DNA from: Mobilitalea sp.
GTDB lineage: Bacteria > Bacillota_A > Clostridia > Lachnospirales > Lachnospiraceae
Length of the DNA: 54,600 bases
NCBI GenBank assembly: GCA_029974875.1
Contig: JARKQP010000167.1
Span: 1 to 54,600 of the forward strand
Reading direction: 5' to 3'
The notes below the pieces were generated by a model. It was not told the origin of the DNA and searched no databases. It saw only the letters and a program-made list of their open reading frames with translations. The translations under genes and the position numbers were made by a program. Shown in pieces: positions 9,343 to 16,981 of the stretch. The first letter of the stretch is position 1; every line of letters starts with the position of its first letter.

Positions 9343-10299
9343 ATGGCTACATTAATTGAGGTAAAAAATTTGAAGACATATTTCGATTCTCCCAAGGGAA
9401 AAGTGCATGCTGTTGATAATGTTTCATTTAAGATTGAATCAGGAAGAACAATGGGTGTTGTAGGTGAGTCAGGATGTGGGAAATCTACATTAGGCCGCAC
9501 GATTATTCATTTGATTGAGAGTACATACGGTCAAATTTATTTTGATAATGAAGACGTTACCACTGCTAGAGGCAGAAAATTAAAGGAACTAAGGGAAAAT
9601 ATGCAGATTATTTTTCAGGATCCGTTTTCATCATTAAACCCAAGACTTACAGTGAAAAGCATTATTGAAGAACCGTTAAAATTATCAGGCCATTTTAATA
9701 AGGAGACAATAGGTAAAGAAGCAGAGAGAATTATGGATATGGTTGGAATAGAGAAGAGGCTTAGAATGTCATACCCGCATGAGCTTGATGGCGGTAGAAG
9801 ACAACGTGTAGGAATCGGAAGAGCACTGGCTCTTAATCCAAAGTTTATTGTTTGTGATGAACCGGTTTCTGCATTGGATGTTTCTATACAGGCACAGATA
9901 TTGAATCTGTTGATGGATCTTCAGGATGAGTTTGCAATTACATATATGTTTGTTACCCATGATTTGTCAGTTGTAAAGCATATTTCGAGTGATATCTGTG
10001 TCATGTATCTTGGACAATTAGTTGAAACGTGCCCAACAAAAGATTTATTTAAGGAGCAGCTGCATCCATATTCCAAGGCACTGTTATCTGCTATTCCTTC
10101 CATCAATATACATAAAAAGCAGAATCGTGTTTTACTGCAGGGAGAGGTTGTTTCCCCGATTGATCCCAAGCCGGGATGTCGATTCGCACCCAGATGTCCA
10201 TATGCATGTGAAAAATGTAATGAACCACAGACATTAGTTGAAATAAAACCAGGTCACTTTACTGCTTGCTGCCAAGTTAAGAGGATTAATCACTTATAA
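9343..10299 (+). CDS. ABC transporter ATP-binding protein, DppF type
   Basis: A 318-residue ATPase that closes the importer operon. Seen: Walker A GESGCGKST (41-49), FQDPFSSLNP, Walker B FIVCDEPVSALD, THDLS switch, and the cysteine-bearing C-terminal motif GCRFAPRCPYAC. The ABC signature is ELDGGRRQR instead of LSGGQ, so Ser is replaced by Asp. Known: this variant occurs in DppF-like proteins of Firmicutes and implies that one of the two ATP sites is degenerate. AGGAGG precedes the ATG. The regulator gene begins 135 bases downstream. Confidence 0.94.
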   Translation: MATLIEVKNLKTYFDSPKGKVHAVDNVSFKIESGRTMGVVGESGCGKSTLGRTIIHLIESTYGQIYFDNEDVTTARGRKLKELRENMQIIFQDPFSSLNPRLTVKSIIEEPLKLSGHFNKETIGKEAERIMDMVGIEKRLRMSYPHELDGGRRQRVGIGRALALNPKFIVCDEPVSALDVSIQAQILNLLMDLQDEFAITYMFVTHDLSVVKHISSDICVMYLGQLVETCPTKDLFKEQLHPYSKALLSAIPSINIHKKQNRVLLQGEVVSPIDPKPGCRFAPRCPYACEKCNEPQTLVEIKPGHFTACCQVKRINHL

Positions 10300-10369
10300 A
10301 GATTTAATTAGTTTCTCATGGTCATAGTAAAGATAATCAGGAATTATATAAAAAACGTAGAATTTATAG

Positions 10370-10375
10370 TATAAT
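10370..10375 (+). promoter_or_regulatory. Candidate -10 box of the response regulator gene
   Basis: A perfect TATAAT stands 60 bases before the chosen start at 10435. The -35 region is only AT-rich. It would allow the regulator and hydrolase genes to be expressed apart from the transporter operon. No terminator was seen in 10300-10369. Confidence 0.4.
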
Positions 10376-10434
10376 TGTACGAAATACAATGTTTCAGCAA
10401 GGATAAATTATATACTATAAATAAGGTGGATGTT

Positions 10435-12042
10435 ATGAACGTTATAAAAGTAATTGTTGTGGATGATGATCAAAGAAACTGTAATCAAATAATTAAAAAA
10501 ATTCATTTTGCAGATCTGGGGTTGGAATTATTCGGAGTGATCCATGATGGTCAGGAAGCTTACAATATGATTGAACAATACGAACCTATGATTGTAATCA
10601 TAAATACCGACCTGCCTAAAATGGACGGATTTGAATGTATTCGCAGAGTTAAGCAGAAAGGAATAAAAAGTCTTTTTATAGTTATTAGTGAATATCGCCA
10701 GTTTGATTATGTTTATAAGGCATTAAAGTATGAAGTTAAGGATTATTTATTACAACCGGTTGATGAAGAAGAATTAAATGAGGTCCTAGAAGAGATAGTT
10801 GCTAATATTAGACTGAATAAAGGTGATAATTTGTCAAAAGAACATATTGAAGCAGTCCAAAATCTTTTTATATCTAAAAATATTTTTGAATTAGCCATGA
10901 ATCCTCAAAGTATATATGAAATAAACAAACTATACTGCACAAATTTTAATCTCGGAATATTTTGCATTGTAGTATTTAAAATTGATTTCGCAAATAAGGA
11001 ACAAAAGATTGCAGAGAATATCCTGCCTTTACAGAAGAAGATTCAGGTGATTTCTGAAATGTACCTTAGTCCTTTATGCTATGATGTTTTGACAGAAACT
11101 AAGTTTACCGATTTGATTTTTTTATTGAATTATTCGGAGATGCAATCAGAGACTATTAAGAATAAATTGCCTGAAATGCTGGATCATATAAAAAAGATTG
11201 GTAATGTATCGGAAGATATCGACTTTACGATATGTATGGGCGGTGAACATAGTAGTGTATGCGAAATAGCTGATTCCAGAGAAGAAGCCTTGAATGTGTG
11301 TTGGTCAAGAAGAGTTAAGGGAAAAGGAAATGTATATTATTGGCAGGATGAAGCACCATTGACGGATGCTATGGAAAAAAGATTGGATAATTTAGATGGG
11401 AAAATAAAAAAAGCCATTAAATCATTAAATCTTGATGAACATACACAATGTCTCAATGAATTTTTCAAACTTCCTGCATTTGTTATCGGTAGTTGCCATG
11501 GTATGCTGTTTTTAAGAAATAATAAAGATTACATATTTAAAGAATATAAAGATCTGATTAAAAAATTTATTGATGTTGATAATCTGTATTATGAAATTAG
11601 GCGGAATTGTAATATGGCAAATTCTATCGAGGAATATAAGGAGGTATATTTATTCCATTGTCGATGGATATTTTGTCAGATTAATAATCTGTCGAGTAAT
11701 CAGAATGTTAAGCAGATTAAATCAGCGGTTGCTTATATTGAAAGGAACTATAACAAGGATATTGGACTTAATGATATTGCTGAGAAAATCGGCTTGACTC
11801 CGGCGTATTTTTCTTATTTGTTCAAATGTGAAATAGGTGTTAATTTCACAGTGTATTTAACAGAATACCGTATAAAGCATGCTAAAAAATTATTGGAAGA
11901 AAGTGATATGCCAATTAAACAGGTGAGTGAAAAGGTAGGCTTTTTTAATCAGCAACATTTTAGCAAGACGTTTAAAAGGATTGTTGGAATTAAGCCAACA
12001 GAATATAGAAATTATTATGATAAAACCGATATTCATAACTAG
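10435..12042 (+). CDS. Response regulator with AraC-type DNA-binding domain, YesN family
   Basis: About 535 residues from ATG at 10435, chosen because AAGGTGG stands six bases upstream; a TTG at 10375 has no ribosome binding site. Seen: an N-terminal receiver domain with acidic D10-D12 and phosphoacceptor D59 in NTDLPKMDG; a long middle region of unknown fold with ordinary YesN-like spacing; and a C-terminal AraC-type double helix-turn-helix (from about residue 435, including LNDIAEKIGLTPAYFSYLFK and IKQVSEKVGFFNQQHFSKTFK). The usual partner is a membrane sensor kinase of the YesM type, but no kinase gene occurs in the window, so it is an orphan here. Likely activates the adjoining transporter and hydrolase genes (inference from position). 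Confidence 0.92.
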   Translation: MNVIKVIVVDDDQRNCNQIIKKIHFADLGLELFGVIHDGQEAYNMIEQYEPMIVIINTDLPKMDGFECIRRVKQKGIKSLFIVISEYRQFDYVYKALKYEVKDYLLQPVDEEELNEVLEEIVANIRLNKGDNLSKEHIEAVQNLFISKNIFELAMNPQSIYEINKLYCTNFNLGIFCIVVFKIDFANKEQKIAENILPLQKKIQVISEMYLSPLCYDVLTETKFTDLIFLLNYSEMQSETIKNKLPEMLDHIKKIGNVSEDIDFTICMGGEHSSVCEIADSREEALNVCWSRRVKGKGNVYYWQDEAPLTDAMEKRLDNLDGKIKKAIKSLNLDEHTQCLNEFFKLPAFVIGSCHGMLFLRNNKDYIFKEYKDLIKKFIDVDNLYYEIRRNCNMANSIEEYKEVYLFHCRWIFCQINNLSSNQNVKQIKSAVAYIERNYNKDIGLNDIAEKIGLTPAYFSYLFKCEIGVNFTVYLTEYRIKHAKKLLEESDMPIKQVSEKVGFFNQQHFSKTFKRIVGIKPTEYRNYYDKTDIHN

Positions 12043-12084
12043 TGCACTGGAATGTTCAATTTCCGATTGAAAGGAGTTTTTAAG

Positions 12085-13320
12085 ATGTCGAATTATATGA
12101 AGTATTGGGCAAAAGCCGAAGACCCGGAATATGGAGAGTATATGGAAAGTATACTCGGCTATCTAAGGTGGGCAAATAATGATTCGGGAAATATGGATGA
12201 TTTTATAGAAAGCAGTTATGGTGAGCAGCTGGCAATTATGACAAAACAGTATTTCTGGTATGGTATCCACCCCAATAGTTCGGAAACAGAAGCTTTTTAC
12301 GATGCGCTTGGATTAAAAAGAATCGTGTTTGATGACATACATTTTTATTCCAGGTGGGTTTTATTGGTTCCCAAAGAAATGTATACTATGTCCGGAGTAA
12401 ATAAAAAGTATCCTTTGGTTTTTGTTAATCGTGCAGGAGATGATCCGGTGGAGCGCGTGGAGTTTGGAATGAGATTTAATAACATCGCAGGACGGGAAGG
12501 CTTTATGGCCTGTTATCCCCAAAATACAAATCCGGAACAGCTGGAATACATTTTAGACAGATTAGAAGCGGAATATCCCATAGATACGGAAAGAGTATAT
12601 GTTACTGGTTACAGTTCGGGAGGGCAGCAGACGACTTCAGCCGCATTTGCATTTCCTGAACGGTTAGCTGCATATGCCCCATGTGGCAATGATATTTATA
12701 GAAATATGGATCTTGCGGCTCATGAATATACGAAAGGGGAAGAAGACAGACTTAGAGATGCCTTTCTACCATTTATGCAAATGGTGGGATGCTGTGAACA
12801 TAGTAATATTGTTCCGATGAATGTCTGGAGACCCAAACTTTTTAAGGGCGGAGTAAGAATGTTTATCAATCTGCCCAAGGACATAAGAACTATAGTAGAA
12901 AAAGATCCGACAGATGTTACTGGAGGGAAATATATTGCGCCTGCACCGCCGCAAAATGTAAATCCCAATGTATGGAAGCTCCAGCAGTTAAACAAACGCC
13001 TGGGTTTACTCAACTGTTCACCACGGGATGTAGATAAATGCTTATCTTATTCAGAGGCGACAAATGATGAATTACATCATGTTCTGGGGTTTTATGGAGA
13101 CAGAGAAGAAATAGTAACGCACTTTGGCTATAAGCATTATATCATTAATATAGATAATGCAGATGGTATCAATGCTTTTCGTTATGTTGCGGTAGAAAAT
13201 AGTCCGCATGTTCCGGGTGTAATGTTGGGTGAATTAGTATGGGGATTTTTTAAGCAGTTTCGAAGAGATTATACTACAAAAAAGATTGTTCAGGAGAAAT
13301 ATATTTATAAGCGTACATAA
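12085..13320 (+). CDS. Alpha/beta hydrolase, PHB-depolymerase/esterase-like
   Basis: A 411-residue serine hydrolase. The start is ATG at 12085 with AAGGAG eight bases upstream; an earlier in-frame ATG at 12052 lacks any ribosome binding site. Seen: the nucleophile elbow GYSSGG with Ser177 as the predicted catalytic serine, a preceding beta-strand VYVTG, and a late His in NSPHVPG that fits the catalytic triad. No signal peptide, so it should act inside the cell on an imported compound. Its relatives in the polyhydroxybutyrate depolymerase/feruloyl-esterase group cleave esters. Last gene of the AT-rich cluster, ten bases after the regulator; chemoreceptor debris begins immediately after its stop. 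Confidence 0.8.
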   Translation: MSNYMKYWAKAEDPEYGEYMESILGYLRWANNDSGNMDDFIESSYGEQLAIMTKQYFWYGIHPNSSETEAFYDALGLKRIVFDDIHFYSRWVLLVPKEMYTMSGVNKKYPLVFVNRAGDDPVERVEFGMRFNNIAGREGFMACYPQNTNPEQLEYILDRLEAEYPIDTERVYVTGYSSGGQQTTSAAFAFPERLAAYAPCGNDIYRNMDLAAHEYTKGEEDRLRDAFLPFMQMVGCCEHSNIVPMNVWRPKLFKGGVRMFINLPKDIRTIVEKDPTDVTGGKYIAPAPPQNVNPNVWKLQQLNKRLGLLNCSPRDVDKCLSYSEATNDELHHVLGFYGDREEIVTHFGYKHYIINIDNADGINAFRYVAVENSPHVPGVMLGELVWGFFKQFRRDYTTKKIVQEKYIYKRT

Positions 13321-13534
13321 CTGTATTGGTAGTTAAGATCAGTAAGTGCAAAGGATGCGAAAAAAGGTATGGATTCTAAGGAAAAGGAAATGCGGTGGTT
13401 AGAAATAGAAAAGAGCTAAGGATAGCATTGGAACAGTCAAAGGTTGTATCACGAATCGGAGTACTGACAGAATCTATTATGAGGATTGCCGGGCAGACCA
13501 GCTGGAGGAGGAAATAGACGGGTTTATCATATAG
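13321..13534 (+). pseudogene. Decayed and internally deleted chemoreceptor fragment
   Basis: Translated from 13329 the stretch reads VVKISK, later ALEQSKVV, RIGVLTESIMRIAGQT, which matches [30 protein letters not shown] of the receptor at 165-1958 in the same order and spacing. An in-frame TAA interrupts it early. Directly after the hairpin-tip region the sequence jumps, with a frame change, to LEEEIDGFII and a stop, matching the receptor C-terminus [10 protein letters not shown]. So about 150 codons between hairpin and C-terminus are missing, and no N-terminal part is present. Nucleotide identity to the 165-1958 gene is high enough to align by eye with almost no gaps. It is a dead remnant that starts right at the stop of the hydrolase gene. 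Confidence 0.85.
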
Positions 13535-13544
13535 TTAAAAAAAG

Positions 13545-13597
13545 AAAGGATGAAAGGAATTGCAAAAATAGTAATCATGCAATTCCCTTCATCCTTT
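13545..13597 (-). terminator. Terminator of the hemerythrin gene (minus strand)
   Basis: A 20-bp inverted repeat with one mismatch (13545-13564 with 13578-13597). Read on the minus strand it is followed by CTTTTTTTAAC, a proper U-tract. On the plus strand only CCTTAAT follows, so it mainly serves the minus-strand gene, though it may also stop readthrough from the cluster. Confidence 0.8.
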
Positions 13598-13629
13598 CCT
13601 TAATAAGGGGGAGTAAAATAGAGGAGGAG

Positions 13630-14184
13630 TTATTGGTATTTTTCTTCTAACTCTTTTACAAGGGAGATATATTGCTGTTGAACTCCCTTTTGGGTGGCAG
13701 CAGCTTCAAAATCAACGGTTTCCCGGTTCACCTTTTCTATAATATCCGGTGACAGCTGACGTTCTGCAAAGGTATAGACTACAGTATCCTCTTTCTCAAT
13801 GTGCCGTTTTAAAAGATGGGTATAGCTGACGGCATTTGCAATGACATCCAGCCTGCTCTCCTCATCACCGTCCTTGACACGTGCCAGAGCTTCCTCCAAT
13901 TCCTTGATAAATAATCTTCCGGAATCGTGTTCTACCAGCATCCCGTGGGTGATCAGTTTATTGCCCAGGCTTCCTAAATGGACTACCATCTCATTAAATA
14001 GCATTTTCTCTTCCTTGCCATGATGGTGGGCATCTGCGTAATTGCGGATGAAATCTATCATCTTTTGGAAATCCTCATAATTGATATCCTCACCCTTCAT
14101 TACACCGTAGCAGGCCTTGCGGACAACTGCCAGCATCCGCAGGATATATTGGTGTTCCTCCATCATTAATTTAATACTGTCCAT
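13630..14184 (-). CDS. Hemerythrin domain-containing protein
   Basis: A 184-residue cytoplasmic protein with a four-helix hemerythrin fold that binds a non-heme diiron centre and may bind O2 or NO, or serve iron-sulfur repair. Seen ligands in expected order: His11 in EEHQYIL, His/Glu in AHHHGKEEKMLF, His in THGMLVEHDSGR, and His/Glu-Asp in LLKRHIEKED. The start ATG at 14184 has GGAGGT seven bases upstream; the in-frame TTG 15 bases earlier is not preferred. It lies downstream of hcp in the same direction with a promoter-sized gap (14185-14327), so it may have its own promoter. The context of Hcp and a Crp/Fnr regulator fits nitrosative or oxygen stress. Confidence 0.9.
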   Translation of the reverse strand: MDSIKLMMEEHQYILRMLAVVRKACYGVMKGEDINYEDFQKMIDFIRNYADAHHHGKEEKMLFNEMVVHLGSLGNKLITHGMLVEHDSGRLFIKELEEALARVKDGDEESRLDVIANAVSYTHLLKRHIEKEDTVVYTFAERQLSPDIIEKVNRETVDFEAAATQKGVQQQYISLVKELEEKYQ

Positions 14185-14327
14185 AACTTTTACCTCCAAT
14201 CTTATGGATTTATGGGTCTTAATGTATATAACAGATTTATCATTTGGTTTTACAGCTTAGTATCATTCTTAAATTAAACTATTTCGGGTCATTTTTGTCT
14301 AATAAAATAGAATTTGTATCAGACTTA

Positions 14328-14936
14328 TTAAGCTACAATTAAATAAGTGATTTCATCCTGCTTTTCAAGGCTAAAGCCAAGCTCCTTGACTAAAGCGTGG
14401 ATCCAGGCATCACGCAGCTCATAATAAAGCTTAATATCGCCACCGGTTTCTTCCCAATAAGGACTATGGACACAAAGGCTCTGGACCCAGATTACCTGCT
14501 CGGGGCTTTTTTTGAGTACACGGTTAGCATGGTCACAGGGCATGCCGTCTAAAAGATTATCTTCAATCACCTTGAACACTCCTGCAGCATCCAGGGAATA
14601 TTCCTTCATGGTAATTGCCAGGTTTGTTCCGTTATTTGCCACAATATTGGTGATGGAGGTTAACAGCTCCGGATTTTTTTCTAGCAGCTTCGTGATACAA
14701 TAAGCATATTTATATTCAACCTGGGATACACGCTCCTGGAGCCACCCATGGATATTGCCGTGGTCAATCATTTCCTCAAGGGGTTTATTTTCAAAGGTGC
14801 CAAAGAGGTTATTACACTCTGCTTCCAGGGAGAGGGCATTCTTCCCGCCTAGATCATAGAGCTCATCTACAATTGCTTGCTGCAGCTGTATTTTGTTATA
14901 AAGCCAATAATGGATAGGGCCTAAAAAAGCACTCAT
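14328..14936 (-). CDS. Conserved-looking hypothetical protein beside hcp
   Basis: A 202-residue protein I do not assign to a named family. It is predicted soluble and helical, with conserved-looking His/Cys/Trp positions: LGPIHYWLY near the start, DHGNIHGWL, MPCDHANRVL, VQSLCVHSPYWEE. This spread of His, Glu and Cys would suit metal or heme binding, but that is inference only. AGGAGG stands eight bases before the ATG, so it is surely expressed. It sits between hemerythrin and hcp on the same strand, suggesting a role in the same stress or metal-cofactor response. Confidence 0.75.
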   Translation of the reverse strand: MSAFLGPIHYWLYNKIQLQQAIVDELYDLGGKNALSLEAECNNLFGTFENKPLEEMIDHGNIHGWLQERVSQVEYKYAYCITKLLEKNPELLTSITNIVANNGTNLAITMKEYSLDAAGVFKVIEDNLLDGMPCDHANRVLKKSPEQVIWVQSLCVHSPYWEETGGDIKLYYELRDAWIHALVKELGFSLEKQDEITYLIVA

Positions 14937-14999
14937 TGCGCTTCCTCCTTTTAAAGAATTCCGGGAGCCAGCCCGGAAGGCGGCTCACCGGCTAAGAAT

Positions 15000-15057
15000 A
15001 AAATCTACCGGGTAAAATGCATTAACTTATGTCCTTACCCGGTAGATTTTCCTTTTT
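15000..15057 (+). terminator. Hairpin between hcp and the hypothetical gene
   Basis: A perfect 16-bp inverted repeat (15000-15015 with 15035-15050) with a 19-nt loop. The T-run (CCTTTTTT) is on the plus side; for the minus-strand hcp transcript only TATTCTTAG follows. It probably ends or attenuates the hcp transcript before the downstream gene. A second small hairpin (CCGGG/CCCGG) lies at 14961-14976. Confidence 0.6.
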
Positions 15058-15108
15058 TACTATGAATTATTACAGTTATGAATTATTACAATGGAATGGA
15101 TATGTTAA

Positions 15109-16749
15109 TTACTGAGCCATGAATAATTCGATATCATCTTCTACAGTGCCGATTCCTGCAATACCGAAGTTTTCAACGAGAACCTTTGCCACATTAGGAG
15201 AAAGGAAAGCCGGAAGTGTGGGTCCTAAGTGGATATTCTTTACGCCTAAGTAGAGAAGGGCGAGGAGTACGATAACTGCCTTCTGCTCATACCAGGCAAT
15301 ATTGAAGGCGATTGGAAGCTCATTGATATCCTGGAGCTCAAATACTTCCTTTAACTTAAGGGCGATGAGAGCTAAGGAGTAGGAGTCATTACACTGGCCT
15401 GCATCGAGTACTCTTGGAATACCGCCGATATCACCTAAATCAAGCTTGTTGTACTTATATTTTGCACAGCCTGCGGTAAGGATAACAGTATCCTTCGGAA
15501 GAGCCTTAGCAAAATCAGTATAGTAATTTCTGGCCTTCTGGCGTCCGTCACAGCCTGCCATAACGAAGAACTTCTTGATTGCGCCGGATTTTACGGCTCC
15601 AACCACAGCGTCTGCAAGGGCAAGTACCTGGTTGTGTGCGAAACCGCCGACGATCTCACCCTTCTCCAATTCTACCGGAGCTTCGCAGGTCTTAGCCAGC
15701 TCGATAATCTGGGAGAAGTCCTTAATGCCGTTCTCATCCTTCTCGATATGGGTACAGCCAGTAACACCGGAGGTACCTGTAGTAAATAATCTGTCCTTAT
15801 AGGAAGCAGCAGGAGGAACTACGCAGTTTGTTGTCATGAGGATGGGGCCACGGAAGGATTCGAATTCTTCCTTCTGCTTCCACCATGCATTACCGTAGTT
15901 ACCGATAAAGTTGTCATATTTCTTGAAAGCAGGATAATAGTGGGCAGGAAGCATCTCGGAGTGGGTATATACATCAACGCCGGTGCCCTTTGTCTGCTCT
16001 AACAGCTGCTCTAAGTCCCTTAAATCATGTCCGGAAATTAAGATACCGGGTCTTGTACCAACACCAAGGTTAACCTTTGTAATCTCAGGATTTCCATAGG
16101 TGCCTGTATTAGCGGAATCAAGCAGTGCCATACCGTCAACACCGAACTTACCGGTTTCCAGAGTTAATGCGACTAAATCATCTGCGCTTAAGCTGTCATC
16201 TAAGGTTGCGGCAAGAGCTCTCTGCATAAAGGCGCTGACTTCTTCGCTGTCATATTTTAATTCGTTTGCATGCTTTAAGTAAGCGGACAGACCCTTTAAA
16301 CCATATGTGATTAATTCGCGGAGACTTCTTACGTCTTCATTTTCAGTAGCCAGAACACCTACATGGATGGATTTTTCATCCATTTCATCTCTTGAGGTAG
16401 TGCTCCATAATGCAGCTTCCGGAAGGGAATCGGTATCCTTTACATTAGCAAGCAGCTTATTTTTGATCTCAAGGGTCTTTGCAACTCTCTTATAGAAGAC
16501 CTCGTCATCAAAGTTTGCGTTTGTAATCGTTGTAAACAGGTTAAGGGTAACGTAATGGTTTACGTCGGCAGAAACTGCTTCACCCTGTGCCCTGAGGGCA
16601 GTAGTTACAGCGCTTAAGCCCTTTGTGGTGTAGATTAATAAATCCTGGATTTTTGCTAATTCAGGGGACTTACCACATACGCCGGCCTTGGTACAACCGG
16701 TGCAGCCTGCGGTTTCTTGACATTGATAACAAAACATCTTGTTTTCCAT
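15109..16749 (-). CDS. hcp: Hydroxylamine reductase / hybrid cluster protein
   Basis: A 546-residue hybrid cluster protein, normal length for the anaerobe type. Known role: reduces hydroxylamine to ammonia in vitro and NO in vivo, cytoplasmic. Seen: the N-terminal cluster ligands Cys7, Cys10, Cys19 and Cys25 in [21 protein letters not shown], with an extra Cys16; hybrid-cluster ligands in the [52 protein letters not shown] and [10 protein letters not shown] segments. AAGGAG precedes the ATG. The minus-strand promoter region (16750-16830) shows a TATAAT at 16793-16788, but no clear FNR or HcpR box. A Crp/Fnr gene two genes away is the natural candidate regulator. Confidence 0.97.
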   Translation of the reverse strand: MENKMFCYQCQETAGCTGCTKAGVCGKSPELAKIQDLLIYTTKGLSAVTTALRAQGEAVSADVNHYVTLNLFTTITNANFDDEVFYKRVAKTLEIKNKLLANVKDTDSLPEAALWSTTSRDEMDEKSIHVGVLATENEDVRSLRELITYGLKGLSAYLKHANELKYDSEEVSAFMQRALAATLDDSLSADDLVALTLETGKFGVDGMALLDSANTGTYGNPEITKVNLGVGTRPGILISGHDLRDLEQLLEQTKGTGVDVYTHSEMLPAHYYPAFKKYDNFIGNYGNAWWKQKEEFESFRGPILMTTNCVVPPAASYKDRLFTTGTSGVTGCTHIEKDENGIKDFSQIIELAKTCEAPVELEKGEIVGGFAHNQVLALADAVVGAVKSGAIKKFFVMAGCDGRQKARNYYTDFAKALPKDTVILTAGCAKYKYNKLDLGDIGGIPRVLDAGQCNDSYSLALIALKLKEVFELQDINELPIAFNIAWYEQKAVIVLLALLYLGVKNIHLGPTLPAFLSPNVAKVLVENFGIAGIGTVEDDIELFMAQ

Positions 16750-16838
16750 ACTCTATTCTCCTTATAATTAAAATTTTTGAGTGGTCTATTATAAAATAAA
16801 ATTTGTGGTTTCTGGGGAAGAATTGAAAACTCTTTTTA

Positions 16839-16868
16839 TTGACTTCCTGGAAACAAGATGAGTATAAT
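16839..16868 (+). promoter_or_regulatory. Promoter for the AlbA_2 regulator and Crp/Fnr genes
   Basis: TTGACT (16839-16844) and a perfect TATAAT (16863-16868) are 18 bases apart. Transcription should start near 16875 and read 16982-19230 as one unit. It is divergent from hcp. Confidence 0.65.
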
Positions 16869-16887
16869 ACAGTTAAGAAAAGAAAAG

Positions 16888-16903
16888 TGTAGCTGGAGCT
16901 ACA
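16888..16903 (+). promoter_or_regulatory. Perfect inverted repeat just after the transcription start
   Basis: TGTAGCT-GG-AGCTACA lies about 13-28 bases after the predicted start site of the plus-strand operon. It could be an operator for autorepression by the AlbA_2-type product or a 5' stem. Function is inferred from position only. Confidence 0.35.
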
Positions 16904-16981
16904 AAGTGAAAAAAGGTTTAGGGATTTAGGTTGTGAATGATAAACATTGTGAGCTATATGATATGGAAGGAAGTGGAACGA

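Noticed and set aside
10375..10434. TTG start of the response regulator 20 codons upstream
   Set aside because: It overlaps the -10 box and has no ribosome binding site; ATG 10435 has AAGGTGG.
16750..16936. FNR or HcpR box in the hcp promoter region
   Set aside because: Looked for TTGAT-N4-ATCAA and TTGAC/GTCAA pairs; only a single TTGACT belonging to the plus-strand promoter was found.
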